From: Parietaria judaica
Taxonomy: Eukaryota; Streptophyta; Magnoliopsida; Rosales; Urticaceae
Direction: 5' to 3'
Assembly: GCA_954871525.1 (NCBI GenBank)
Contig: OX940862.1
Span: forward strand, 14,156,501-14,220,500
Length of the DNA: 64,000 nucleotides
A program made the translations under genes and the position numbers. Below the pieces are notes generated by a model. That model saw nothing but the letters and a program-made list of their open reading frames with translations, made no database searches and had not been told where the DNA came from. Below are positions 50,591-62,659 of the stretch, piece by piece (within the stretch, counting starts at the first letter, position 1; the number at the start of each line of letters is the position of its first letter).

Positions 50591-51890
50591 AGGAAATGGC
50601 CCTCGGCTTTATACCCACTGTGATAATCGGAAATGGCCCTCGGCTTTATACCCACTGTGATAATCAAAAATGTCCCTTGATGAAATACGATGTCGGCTTA
50701 TTCTTTAGTTCGAATATTGTAAATGTCCCGCGGTGAAATATGATCTTGGCTTGAACTTTGGTTTGACAAATGCAAATGCCCCTCGGAAATCGGATGTCGG
50801 CATAATTGAAAGTGTCCCTCGGCTTTATAGCCACTGTGATAATGAGAAATGTCCCTCGGATTCAACATCGGAAATGTCCCTTGATAAAATACGATGTCGG
50901 CTTAATCTTTGGTTTGAAAATTGTAAATGGTACCTCAATGGAATAAATGTCGGCTTATTTTTTTGGTACTAATATCGTAAATTTCCCGCTGTGAAATAAG
51001 ATTTCGGCTTGATCTTTGGTTCGAAAAACGTAAATGTCCCTTGATGAAATAGATGTCGGCTTATTCTTTAGTTGGAATATAGTAAATGTCCCGCGGTGAA
51101 ATATGATCTCGGCTTGAACTTTGGTTTGACAAATGCAAATGCCCCTCGGAAATCGGATGTCGGCATAATCGAAAATGTCCCTCGGCTTTATAGCCACTGT
51201 GATAATGAGAAATGTCCCTCGGAAATGTTCAAAATCGGAATGTCCCTTGATAAAATACGATGTTGGCTTAATCGGAAATGTCCCTCGGCTTTGCACTGTG
51301 ATAATCAGAAATAACCCTCGGAAATGTCCCTTTATAAAATACGATGTCGGCTTAATCTTTGGTTTGAAAATCGCAAATGGTACCTCGATGAAATAAATGT
51401 AGGCTTATTTTTTTGGTACGAATATCATAAATGTCCCGCGGTGAAATAAGATCTCGGCTTGATCTTTGGTTCGGAAAACGCAAATGTCTCTCGGGAATCC
51501 GATGTCGGCTTAATCGAAAATGTCTCTCGGCTTTATAACCACTGTGATAATCGGAAATGTCCCTTGATGAAATACGATGTCGGCTTAATTTTGCAAATGT
51601 TATTTGTTTGGATTATGAGAAAGTTGGAAACTGAGGCGAGAAAGTTCTTTTGAGAAATATGTTTAGCTTGATCGGTGCTTAACAACACCGTTCATGTTTT
51701 GAAATCTCTTGTTAGTCATACGGTTTGAAAAACGCAATTGTCCCTCGGAAATCCGATGTCGGCGTAATCGGAAATGTCCCTCGGCTTTACAATGTGATGA
51801 TCGGAAATGACTCTCGGAAATGTCCATTGATAAAATACAATGTCGGCTTACGCTTTTGTTCGAAAATCGCAAATATCAATTTAGTCTTTT
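49486..51890. repeat. Modular tandem array (18/36/54-bp modules, local 180-bp unit), left block
   Basis: Modules of the form AAATGTCCCTCGG + GAAATACGATGTCGGC + TTAATC, with an optional 18-bp TTTGGTTTGA extension, alternate with a CTTTATAGCCACTGTGATAATC module. At 49801-50160 four modules (36+54+54+36) make an exact 180-bp unit whose two neighbouring copies differ at only a few bases; elsewhere order and length vary. Module lengths are multiples of 18 and hence of three, so both strands keep open frames (for example minus 50174-49782, 130 codons of PRDISDYADIGFPRG-type repeats). The array is not seen elsewhere in the window outside this region. Confidence 0.9.
51620..51720. repeat. Copy of the SPPL-relic intron sequence at the array's right part
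   Basis: GAAAGTTGGAAACTGAG ... AGCTTGATCGGTGCTTAACA ... GTTCATGTTTTGAAATC repeats 48916-48980, just downstream of the relic exon. The array therefore seems to have grown from, or with, that intron. Confidence 0.7.
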
Positions 51891-52637
51891 GATCTATTTA
51901 GTCTATTTAAGCTAGATGAATGACTCATTGTTGAGGTATTCTCTGTTAGATTTATATTAATATCAATTAAGTTCAGTGTTTATGGGTTCTTAAGAGTGAT
52001 AGCCAATCTTGAAAGTGAGTTTAGCAAAATAGCCTAACTTTGGTTAATTTTGTAAACTAGCCAATTAACCATTTAAGTGAATTTCTAATTACATTCTTAC
52101 CCTTAATAATAAAAAACGAAATTAAAAATAAATACAAATTAACCACGTAATTTGTGGGTTATTAATCTGAAAAAATCAATGACATTTATTATGAATAATT
52201 ATATTAATTATGAATTCATTTATTTTCATTAATTGAAAATATTGTTATTAATTGAAATACCTATTAATATGGTAACAACCAAAATCAAACCCCCTTTTTT
52301 TTGTAATTCAAATTTTAAATTCAAACATTCATATAATTTTTGGATTTATTTTTTTAAAAAAAATATCAACAAATTAAAGACGCCAATTAACATAAATCAA
52401 CAACGAAAAACTGTAAGTTAACATCGAATTAACGTAAATTAACAACGAATTTACAATGAATTAACAACGAATTTACGTTAATTTACGTAAATTAACAACG
52501 AATTTACAATGAATTAACAACGAATTTACGTTAATTCATAAATTAACAACGAATTAACGTTAATTAACAACGAATCAACGTAAACTAACAATCAAAAATA
52601 TTATGATTCCTCAAATTTAAATACAATAATCAAATAT

Positions 52638-53105
52638 TTAAATACAAAAAATAATCTCTCTCTTTCCCGTAAGACCGCCGAAGTTTTGCCGTCGATCGCC
52701 ATGGCCTCGGTATTTCCGAGCAAGTGCTCCGATGGAGGAGCTCCTTCGCGCGCAACGGGGGCAGCGAAATCTCATCGCCGTTGGAGGCGTCGGAGCCGGC
52801 GGTGCTGCTCCCCCCCGGAAACGGGGATCCCAACAGCCTAAAAAAAAGGTCTTGCCCTCGGCGCTCCCTTCCTCATCCTCGCCGGAATCGTCGTTGTCGT
52901 CGGCCAAGTCCCCGTAGAACCCGACGAGCTCGTTGTCGGGCTGCAGCGCAGCGTTGGGGGAGGATCTGGGGCGGGGCTTGGGCGGCGTCTCGCTGCGTTG
53001 GGGGAGGATCTGGGGCGGGGCTTGGGCGGCGTCTCGCTGCGATTGGATCTCGTCGGGGATCTTCGACTCGCTGCGAGGGATCTCGTCGGGGACCTTCGAC
53101 GCCAT
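52638..53105 (-). CDS. ORF captured in the second MULE, unknown product (155 codons)
   Basis: ATG at 53105, followed by MASKVPDEIPRSE..., a duplicated Pro/Arg-rich segment, then DNELVGFYGDLADDNDDSGE, an acidic patch. The later part may be intronic in the parental gene. GC content is far above the flanks, and the ORF is preceded by a (GA)n tract like many plant 5' UTRs, so the element probably captured the 5' end of a host gene. I do not recognise the parent. Whether it is transcribed is unknown. Confidence 0.4.
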   Translation of the reverse strand: MASKVPDEIPRSESKIPDEIQSQRDAAQAPPQILPQRSETPPKPRPRSSPNAALQPDNELVGFYGDLADDNDDSGEDEEGSAEGKTFFLGCWDPRFRGGAAPPAPTPPTAMRFRCPRCARRSSSIGALARKYRGHGDRRQNFGGLTGKREIIFCI

Positions 53106-53136
53106 GGATTGCCAGAGAGCGATAGAGAGATTTGTA

Positions 53137-53141
<5 letters not shown>

Positions 53142-53188
<47 letters not shown>
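53142..53188. repeat. (GA)n microsatellite
   Basis: An uninterrupted run of about 23 GA units just upstream of the captured ORF start; long for a microsatellite and likely length-variable. Confidence 0.95.
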
Positions 53189-53191
<3 letters not shown>

Positions 53192-53867
53192 CGATGTAAT
53201 TAAGCTGATTTTTTTTTAATTAAACTAATAAGTAATCAGTTACCATGATTTGTGGGATAGTGATAATTACCAATTTAATTAATTACGAAAATAATAAACG
53301 AAATTGATTAATTAAAAGGTATTTTAGTATTAAAATTTGAATTAAATATGACACCTCATGTTAATTGGCTAGTTTACAAAATTAACCAAAGTTTGGCTAT
53401 TTTACAAAATCAAAGTTTCAATTTGGCTATTTGGTGCAATTTCTCTTTTTTTTTTAGATCATCAATTTGGGTTCAATCAGTTTCCTAGAGTGAGTTTTTC
53501 TCATTTAGTCGAATGTAATTTACTTGTTTTAAATAATGGCATTCAGATAACATCAGGGTTTTGCTTCTAGATTCTACTGGCAGGTTCGTTTATTTTTTGG
53601 GGTTTTTAACTGTAAGATGCTTCTTGCCTGTATAAGTTTTTTTTTTGTTTTTCGTTGGGGAAAGTATTATAAATAGCTCATAATTATAAGGGTTAAATTT
53701 AAGTTGATGTGTTTCAAATACAGCTTTCTTTTTTTACTAGATATATAACATAATGCATACCATATAAGACAAATAAGACTTGATATTCCATATATATATA
53801 TATGTAGATAAATTTTTATCAGACTTCGCTTATCAGGATCCTCTTATTAGATTATAAGGTTTTGTCC

Positions 53868-54790
53868 CTTGGCTTAATCGGAAATGTCCCTCGGCTTTAC
53901 ACTGTGATAATCAGAAATGACTCTCGGAAATGTCTCTTGATAAAATACAATGCCCGTTTAAGCTTTGGTTCAAAAGTCGCAAATACTTAATGAAGTCAAA
54001 TGTCGGCTTATGTTTCTTCTTCAAATATCGTACATGTCCCGTGGTGAAATATAATCTCGGCTTGATCTTTGGTTCGAAAAATGCAAATGTCCCTCGGAAA
54101 TATTTTGTCCGCTTAATCAGAAATGATCCTCGACTATATACCCCTTGGGATAATCAGAAATGTCCTTAAATGAAATACGATGTCGGCAATGAAATAAAAT
54201 GTCGGCTTATTCTTTGGTTCGAATATCGTAAATGTTTCGGGGTGAAATATGCTCTCGGCTAGATCTTTGTTTCGAAAACGCAAATGACCCTCGGAATTTC
54301 GATGTCAGCTCAATTGGAAATGTCCCTATAAACCCAAAACCTCGCTCTGATACCAAATGTTGGTAATCATAATCGGAAATGTCCCTCGGAAATATCACTT
54401 GATGAATTACGATGTCGGCTCAATCGTTCGTTCAAAACAAAAATGTACCTCAATGAAATTAAATGTCGACTTTGGTTCGATCGTAAATGTCTCGAGGTTA
54501 AATATAAATGTCGGCATGATCTTTGGTTCGAAAAATGTAAATTCCCCTCGAAAATGTTGGCATGATCTTTGGTTCGAAAAAACGCAAATGTCCCTCGGAA
54601 ATCCGATGTCGGCTTAATCTTTGGTTCGACAATCACAAATTTACCTTAATGAAACCATATTGATTGTTCCTAAAATCACGAATTTTCCTCGGGGAAATAC
54701 TATGTCGGCTTAATCGTTGGTCCTAATATCGCAAATGTCCCTCGGCTAAATACAATGTCGACTTAACGGGTTCAGTGCAACGCTTCTTGA
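53868..54790. repeat. Modular tandem array, right block
   Basis: The same AAATGTCCCTCGG / GATGTCGGCTTAATC / TTTGGTTCGAAAA modules as at 49486-51890, more diverged and irregular. The array resumes directly at the end of the WDR48 fragment and fades out near 54770. Confidence 0.85.
54344..54364 (-). other. Primer-binding-site-like motif next to an LTR-like end
   Basis: On the minus strand CCAACA is followed after two bases by TGGTATCAGAGC, the initiator-Met-tRNA-complementary primer site of many plant LTR retrotransposons. No polyprotein or second LTR is visible; it may be a relic inside the array. Confidence 0.4.
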
Positions 54791-57578
54791 GGCGATGGGG
54801 CACATTATTCCCCTCACCCTTCTGGTTGTGCTCGTTCAAAAGGTGGTAGCATCATGATTCATGACGATGTTTTTGGGGAGGTGCAAAAGGAGGTCCGATG
54901 AGGGTTTCTCTCTAAGCATACGAGTAAATTATTTCATTAAAAATCTTATCACGTATCAGTATATCTATCAATTATCCTCCATATTCGGCAAATTGGTTCG
55001 AAAAGTCGATATTGATTGAAAAAATCTTACCAAAACTATTAATATAAAGCGAGAGTTCCTAATCCAATTATAATGCAGCAAGAGAAGCGTGAGTAAACAC
55101 CTCAAGCTCACGTCATCCTTCATTTCGTATTTCATTTCTTTTCCTTCCTACACCTTCACGTTTCTTATTACTAATGGATTGCCTGCCCTTCGCGCGATCG
55201 CGATGATGATAATATAACTTTAGATTAATATGTTAAAAAGATCCGTCTATATATTCTTACAGTGACATAAAATTGTGACAATTGTTTTGAAAAATAAGAA
55301 TGTTTTTTTATTATTATTCAATAACATTTTAATTATATTTTGTAAATATCTTTCAAGCTTGCTTTATTATAAACAAAATAATACCCTTATTATGTAAATT
55401 AAATTAAGAAATAATAAAATATAATGTAGTTATTCTTATCTAAACAAACAATACGTTTGATAGTACCGTACTATTAGTACGGCAAAAGGCTAAGGGCTGT
55501 TGCAAAGTCACAAACTTTCACATATATTATGTATCTGAGAAATCGCGAGATCAACGAGGGAAAAAATAATTTCCTGCACCAAGTTTTCAAACATTGATCA
55601 CCTTTTACTGACACACTATGGTTACCCCTTCGGACTGTTGTCACTGTCTCTATTCATTACCCCGTCGTTGCCATCATTCTTTATTCCGTTGTCACGGTTC
55701 TTTATGCCGCCGCCATGGTCAATTTTTGTACCATGAATTAAGCATATACCGTTCTTTATTTGCCTTGAATTAAGCATATATGACAAAAGATACTGCTAAT
55801 CATAAAAGCATCTTGAGAATAATAATAATAAAAAAAAAAGAATGGACAAAAATATGAAATTCGTTTCCAACACACCATAGCTCACTCTTGAAAAATTTGA
55901 GACTGAAATTCAAGGAATTTTCAATAAGTAACAGTTGTAACTTGTAAATAACTATCAGAACACAAACACACAAACCTTTGTATTCTAAATCTTACTTTAG
56001 AGAGATTCTGACAAGAAGAAAAATCTATAAAATACTATATTCTTAAAAGTTCAAACTCGTTGTGTCGTACAGCTTGGCCGGCCGTGCACATTCGACATGT
56101 AGCTCACACAACAAGCAGCACACATGCCATAAGCACTTGCGATAAAAAAAATCCTCATCAACAACCACAGATCGTAAGACCAACCCCGAGAAAATTATTG
56201 GAAAATAAATAAAAAAGAAAAGGAGAAATGAACGAAAAGCCCATTTTGAGTCAAACTTTTTTTTTTAAAAAAAAATGCCCGTTGAGTGTAGTTTTTACTC
56301 TTACAAATGGACATTTCTTAAAATGTTTGACATAAAATTAAGCAATTCGTACAATTTCCTAAAGAAAACATTTGAAGCTCCCGAACAATCTACGTGCTTC
56401 GTGTGCCTTTTAAGTAACGAACTATACTCATATATGAACACACACATACTGTCGACAGTTTACAAAATGATGACTTTCTGTATTGTAATCTATATATATA
56501 TAAAAGCAAAATAACTTAGTACCCTAAAAAACACAGTTTTTATCCCCGTTCTATTTTCTCCTTTTTTTTGAATTTTTTTTATTGAAAAAAACCTCGCACG
56601 TCGTATCCCTTCATTGACGGTTTGAGTATGGGTCGTCATGTTGATTCAGCATCTCCTCCGAAGAGGAACGTCTCCTCGCTAAACCTGAACGTCTCTCAGC
56701 CATGCCTCTTCGAACACAAATGCAACTTTCCCCAGGCCCAACCATGCCTCTTCGAACACAAGTCACGCTTCTTATAAAATCCTTCACGGGCGAAGCAACC
56801 ATTTCTGCGCTTCTTCTCTCTGCCAAATCTAACTACGGAGTTTCTTGAAGGAGCCCACCGCCTAACCAACTCCGTCAATCGTCTCCTCTTCATCTTCCTC
56901 TCGACTCTGTATGCTTTTCAGTTTTAGATTTCAAGTATTAGAATTACCGTTCATGCTATTTCTATATGGAGTTTTATTTGAATTTTTGTGGTTCTTGCCC
57001 TGCTTCATATATTCCAAATATTGATCTCGGTATTCGATCAGATTCGATCTTCCACTTCGTCATGTGAGAGAATACCTTTTTTAACAGATATTTTTGGCTA
57101 AGATTTGAATTTTCGTTCTTGAATTTTTGTGGTGCTTTAAGTCCGTTCACCAACTGTTCACTATAATGTCTGAGTAAAGAACAATCCATGGACTCCTCAA
57201 GTGCATGGCAAGTCTTATCGTGTAGAAACTTGGACAACCCGTTCATAATAGAGCAACGTTAAGAAAGAGTGGAGTTTGATTGAGTTTTCTAAGTTAGTTT
57301 GGTTAAAGTACCTTGTAATACATGTTTTGTTTAATAATCTTCCACTAAAATGGTTATACTCCAATATTTATTTTTAATATCTTTGTTTATGTACGGTGTG
57401 CTCCTAATTTGATCATAAGACTTTGATTTATATCAATTATTAATCATAGTTGAGACTATGATAGGGTTTTCTTGCTAAAAATCTATATGTTCACGTAGAT
57501 TAATTATATCCATTTTAAACGAAACACCACTGAAAGACGGTGTGTTTTATATTTATTCCGAAGACCAATCTATAGTCC

Positions 57579-57581
<3 letters not shown>
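54791..57581. other. Non-coding, AT-rich; nothing firmly identified
   Basis: A palindrome CCGTACTATTAGTACGG lies near 55465. A slightly GC-richer stretch at 56595-56900 contains a duplicated CCATGCCTCTTCGAACACAA. No supported gene. Confidence 0.5.

Positions 57582-57625
<44 letters not shown>
57582..57625. repeat. (TA)n microsatellite
   Basis: Twenty-two uninterrupted TA units. Confidence 0.95.
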
Positions 57626-57628
<3 letters not shown>

Positions 57629-57629
57629 T

Positions 57630-58564
57630 TTGTGATTTCAGTGTTACAGGAAGCAAATAAAATTTCTGTTTTTTTTTATCATGTATATAAATGCCACGAT
57701 TCCAGCATCTCCTCGGCTTTGGGTTGGATCTTCCAGATTGTAGGTTCATTTTATGCTTTCATCTTCATTTGAATTCGTAGTTATATGCTATGCAATTATG
57801 GTTCTTTATTTAAATTTATGGTTTGATTGCTTAGTTACACTTAATAGAATTTGTAATTGGAATGAGTTCTACTTATCTTTATATCATGTTCTTTTCAATT
57901 TGTTCCCGCTGATTATATTGCTCGGTTCTATTGGCTCTGTACTTTTGTTTTGTGATTTCGATTTAGCTTTTTAGGTTGAATTTTGATTCTTTAGATTTAT
58001 GGTATCGGTTGTATTGGCTCTGTACTTGTGTTATGCGCTTTCTATTTTCCTGTAAGATCGAATTTGGTTTCTTTACATTTCTGGTCTTAGTTAGGTTTGA
58101 AATTGGCTCTATGAGGCATCGTTTTCGCTTGCAGAAGTGCGTTAATTCACGTGTTCCTCTAAACGCGACCACTTAATAAAAAATATCTGCATTAAATTTA
58201 TATTCAACCCTTATTCATGTTCATTTTTTTTTTCTTTTCCCCTGAACAACCAGCAAGTGATTATATCCAGATTGTCGGTTCGTTTTATGCTCCGATCGGG
58301 TTTTGTTTATGCTTCAGTCCCACATCTCTCTCCAGAAGCAAGACCATGTCTTCCTACCCGTCAAGGTCCCTCTCTCTTTTTCTTCTTCTTTAATGGTTCT
58401 GTAATCATTTTTTGTGATTTCAGTGTTTTTGTACAGGAAGCAACTAATTTTTTTTCCATGTATATGAATGCCACTATTCTAGCATCTCCTCGGCTTTTGG
58501 TTCCGTTTGGATCGTCCAGATTGTAGGTTCATTTTATGCTCACATCTTCATTTGAATTTGTAGT
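57630..58564. repeat. Direct duplication of about 150 bp
   Basis: 57630-57785 and 58423-58564 share TGTGATTTCAGTGTT...AGCATCTCCTCGGCTTT...CCAGATTGTAGGTTCATT, separated by about 790 bp. Copies are diverged. There are also short repeats of TTGGCTCTGTACTT between them. No coding content. Confidence 0.8.
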
Positions 58565-58569
58565 TTTAT

Positions 58570-61500
58570 TTAGTTAATTTGATGTTGAAATTTTATTTGA
58601 AAATCCAATTTTTTATCAATTCAATCAACACACATATTTATGTTTAATAAAATATCTTGATGGAGAAATAGATTTGAAAATCAAAGGATTGTTTGGATTT
58701 TGTTCTTTGTATTTACTGGTGAGTCTTTGTTCTATAAGTATTTGAAGTGCGATGATTACTAAAGTCGAACATCTTTAGTTTATATGTGTGGCTTTAGATT
58801 TATTATATGATTTGATTTTCACATGTAGGAATTTCTTTACAGAATGGTGAATTTCACCAGCAGAGAAAAATGAACGGTGATAGATATTTACTGATGCAAT
58901 AATTTCTTGCAATTGCAGAGGGTTGGTAACAATAGGAAACTCAAAGTTCTCAAGGCAAGTTTTGGAAATTTACCATGTGATCTATGATGCTAATACTTTA
59001 TGCATTTTTTATTATGAAATCATAGGGTGCCTTTGGTACTATATGAATAAAATGTTTTGCTGCTTACAATAGATTGATCCCGGTTAACTGCTTAACATGG
59101 TCATCGACATTATCCGACAGTAAGTGAATAAACTTATACACGTGAAGTTTTGATTTCTTTCGAAGTCAATCGGTTTAATTCTATTGATATCCATATACTA
59201 TTGGTTTTAAGTTTATGAAAAAGAGTATATTTCTTCTCACTTTCCAATATTAAATAGGTAATGTTCAACAAGCATGCGTCATACCACATAACACTTGACC
59301 AATGTCGGTAAAAAAAAAAAAGTAAACAAAAATGTGTCATCTCAAATTTGTCGATTTTGGGTACATAATGCTGCTATTTTATTTTTAATATGGACATATA
59401 GCGCCTGAGTTAGTCAAAAGTTAAGTAGTTATACCAATAATATCCCTTATCAAATCCACCACACTTTATTTGATCATATAGAATGATATGTGTTTTGATA
59501 GTTTAGAGAGAGAAATACATGTTTTCAGAAGCTGTTTGATTTTCAATATACTAAAACGTAAGCCATATTCTTCTTCTTCTTTTCTTATTGTTTCAGCCAG
59601 CTTTCCTCCGCCTAAATCTCCATTAACACTGTCCATAAGCTTGGCTTCAGATCTATGTCCCGTTCTCTGTCATCATTTGTTCGTGAAGTTCGTCGACGTT
59701 GCTCAGTATAATCTCCGCTTCAGGTTTTGTCTTGCATGGCTTGAATTTAGTTTATGTTCGTTGTTCTGATCTTTTTTTCGATTTAATTTTCAAATTCTTA
59801 TCCGCGTTTAATTTTTAGTTTAGATTATTGATTTTCATAAAGATTGAATGACTAATGTGAGTTATTTTGGAACTAGTCGAGTGCTCGGTTGTCATAAATT
59901 GTTTTCCTGAATGTTAGAGCTGTCAATTCTAATATCTCTTTTTGCAGATGTAGTTAAACTCATCCGAGATTTCCAACTGTGAACCATCATATCTGTCAAC
60001 AAAATGAGGTGACTTTTGAGTTTATATATGTTCATTCTGTTTTCTTTTATTTGATATTTTAAATTTTCATGGTGATTATAGGACTTGTGAGATCTATTAA
60101 GTTTGCCGTGTCTTCAACGAAACTTCTTCGCCATGTATGGCCATGGGTTCACCTCTTTTTCGTTTATCTGGTGAGAGACATTTTCTTGAATGTTAGGCTA
60201 TGTACTTTTTCCTTTTTGGGTTGATTAAAGCTAATTTTTTTAATCTGTGCAATTTCATAATTTTTCATTTAAATTTACACAATAGACATTAGGTAGACAT
60301 TAGGTTTGAGAGTAATTACAACCGTTCTTTATTTATTTACTTCTCTTCATTTTCCTTTGGATTTTAGTTTGATTTTTCAATTGAGTTGTTAAGTTTCTGC
60401 AAATTTTAGTTGATTCCATGGCTTTGTCGGTGTTTAATTTGTTTTCGGATTTTAGGTATAGCATGCTCGACTTCTTTGACTTCTTCAACCGAAAACCACT
60501 TGCTTCAGCGAGAATCCAATAAAAGTTTTCAGTAAGGATATCTTTGATTAAGTTTTCCTCATAAAAAGTTCTTGCGAGTTTGCTTCATTTCTTAATCTAA
60601 TCGCTCTTCGATGAATACTATATTAGAGACTCCTTAGACCGGAGTACAACGTTGACTCCTACCAACTGTACACTTTTTAATGTATGCTTTCTCAGTTTTA
60701 GATTTTTAGTACTTGGGTTATTTTTCATCATTAATATCTTTGGATTTTTATTTTGGCTATTTATCATGAATTTTATAAGTTGTATTTGGTCTTACTGAAA
60801 TTTCTTTCGTAGTAGAACTATTTCTTAGAAAATTTTAATCTCACCTTTACAATCTTAAATTTAAAGGTTTATCTAGATTCGTTTAGTTGTTAGATCAAAA
60901 ATATTTTTTTAACGGTGTCAACTTATATTAGTAAATTAAGAACTGTTTTTAACGGTTTTAACTTATATTATTGGCTTCATCTCTTGGCTGTTTCGTTCTT
61001 TGAATCCCACAAAATCAGTCTTGTAAGGTTGTCTCAGCAGCCCCACTACAGGACTGTTGAGTTTATTTTCGGCCTCCAATCAAGTTAAGTCTCTGCGTCG
61101 ACTAAAATCCCACCTGTGCGGTCTTTCTCACGAGTTTAGGACTCTTGGTAGTTTCATCTCAGACTCTTTGGTGGTTTTGTCTCAATCTATTCTAGATTCA
61201 GACTTCTATTTTGAAAATGTATTTTTAATTTATTGAACCAAGTTCTATAATTAAGAAAGTGAATACAATGTGTTGGATTTAATATTTTAAAATAACTCAA
61301 AGATTTAATTAAACTGGTTGAATTTTGATTAGATTTTAATTGGATTAGTAATTTGATTAAATTTTGTCTTGATTTGTATTTTTTTAAAACTCTTCTTAGA
61401 GGATCAATCCCAAACTTATATGTTAGCAATATATTAAAATATAATTATTGTGTTTATTATTTATCAAGGATAAACATATATTTTGAAAACTTATCACTAA

Positions 61501-62590
61501 ACAACTTAGTCATTTAACATGGAGTTTATTGTGTTTATTCTTCTATCATATACTGCCTTGAAGAATTTTAGATGACATGGAGTGTATTTAGTCATTTAAC
61601 AATTTAATCGGCAAATAAATCATCATTATATTTTTTGTTTACATTTCAAAATCATAATTCTTTCCCAACACTTATACGGAAGTCTGCTTTTGCAGCACCG
61701 CACCGCGACTCTCAGTATCATCTTCATCCTTCACGGGCCTTCCTCGCTATTGACCGACCTGTTGCTTTTCCACTGTTTCTCACGCTTCTTGGTCTCTCGG
61801 TGATTTCGTCTCGGGCTCTTCCTGGTTTTGTCTTTATCATTCTTAGAATTCAAAGCTTCTATTTGGCAAGGTGTTACTTTAAAAACTTGGACCAAATACA
61901 ATTGGTGGCTTTTTAGTTTTTGATTTAATTCCAAAGTATTTAAATAAATTGATTGAATTTAAAATTTATGAAAATTTTGAACGTGTTTTTAAAATATGTA
62001 GCTCCATAGTTGATCCTTTTTAGCATGCAATATTTTGATTACTTTTTATTAGGATAGATATATTATTTTTAGTCATATTTAATTAATTTTCAGTGGGAGT
62101 CATGAATTTTTTCTTTATTAATATTTTTTGAAATATTTCTACTTTTATTCTTTTTATTTAGAAAAAAATTATGAATTTTTTTTATTGAAATTAGGGATAA
62201 CAAATGCCGTAAATTATTATGATAATAAATTTGCAAAAATTTGAAACCACAATATAAATATCATCAATGTTAAATACAATTATTGGAGTTAAATAACTCA
62301 ATAATAACTTTAACCGTTGAAACTCTATTAGCATCGTTGTAATTTGTTATTATGAATTTATCTCTTACATGTTCAACATTTTTCTTTATCAAATTCAAAT
62401 ATCCTAATTTATCCTCAGATAGACATTTGCAGAACATTTACGTTAACCATTCATTTTATATTTCAAAATCATCGGATTATATCAAATAAAAATCGTAAAT
62501 TATATTAAATACTTAAATTGCATAGTTAATGTAGATGTATAGTTTTTCAATAATGATAGACAACAAAATTGTTTAATTTTATGTTATTTT
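58570..62590. other. Non-coding DNA with exon-like scraps, no gene supported
   Basis: Several TTTCAG...GT stretches (for example 59596-59721) look like exons by signal only; translations are short and unrecognised. Two segments near 61130-61215 and 61790-61860 are similar (TTCGTCTC...TTTTGTCT). No further assignment. Confidence 0.45.
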
Positions 62591-62596
62591 CATCAC

Positions 62597-62644
62597 CACC
62601 GCGCGAAGCGCGGTGCCGCTCCGTCGAAGGGCTCGGGACCTTCG
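62597..62644. other. GC-rich double-hairpin island in AT-rich DNA
   Basis: CACCGCGC-GAA-GCGCGGTG (62597-62615) is a perfect 8-bp stem with a 3-base loop, followed by CGAAGG (62625-62630) and CCTTCG (62639-62644), a 6-bp stem. The first hairpin resembles the palindrome near Helitron 3' ends, but no CTRR end follows within the usual distance. Confidence 0.55.
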
Positions 62645-62659
62645 CCCAGGTATGATTTC

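Larger units (their letters stand above)
51984..53445. mobile_element. Second MULE of the same family (1,462 bp), Pack-MULE-like
   Basis: Its ends match those of the first MULE (GGGTTCTTAAGAGTGATAGCC on the left, GGTGCAATTTCTC on the right, with the shared GTTAATTTTGTAAACTAGCC). The host site is known from the WDR48 intron (CAGTGTTTTTTTGAGATC), so the insertion is in a T-run and the target duplication is blurred. The interior is abruptly GC-rich on the right half and carries an ORF. Low-complexity AACGAATTTACG-type repeats fill 52390-52600. Confidence 0.88.
51878..53867 (+). pseudogene. Duplicated WDR48 gene fragment, split by the second MULE
   Basis: 51878-51983 matches the WDR48 intron 5 at about 23480-23610, and 53446-53867 continues with the sequence from about 23612 to 24110 and then 24615-24640. 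It contains the last part of exon 6 (near 53538-53583, GGCATTCAGATAACATCAGG with its donor) and the dead copy of exon 7, with internal deletions. Identity is high by eye. It cannot encode a protein. The MULE at 51984-53445 landed in the fragment after it was copied here. Confidence 0.9.
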
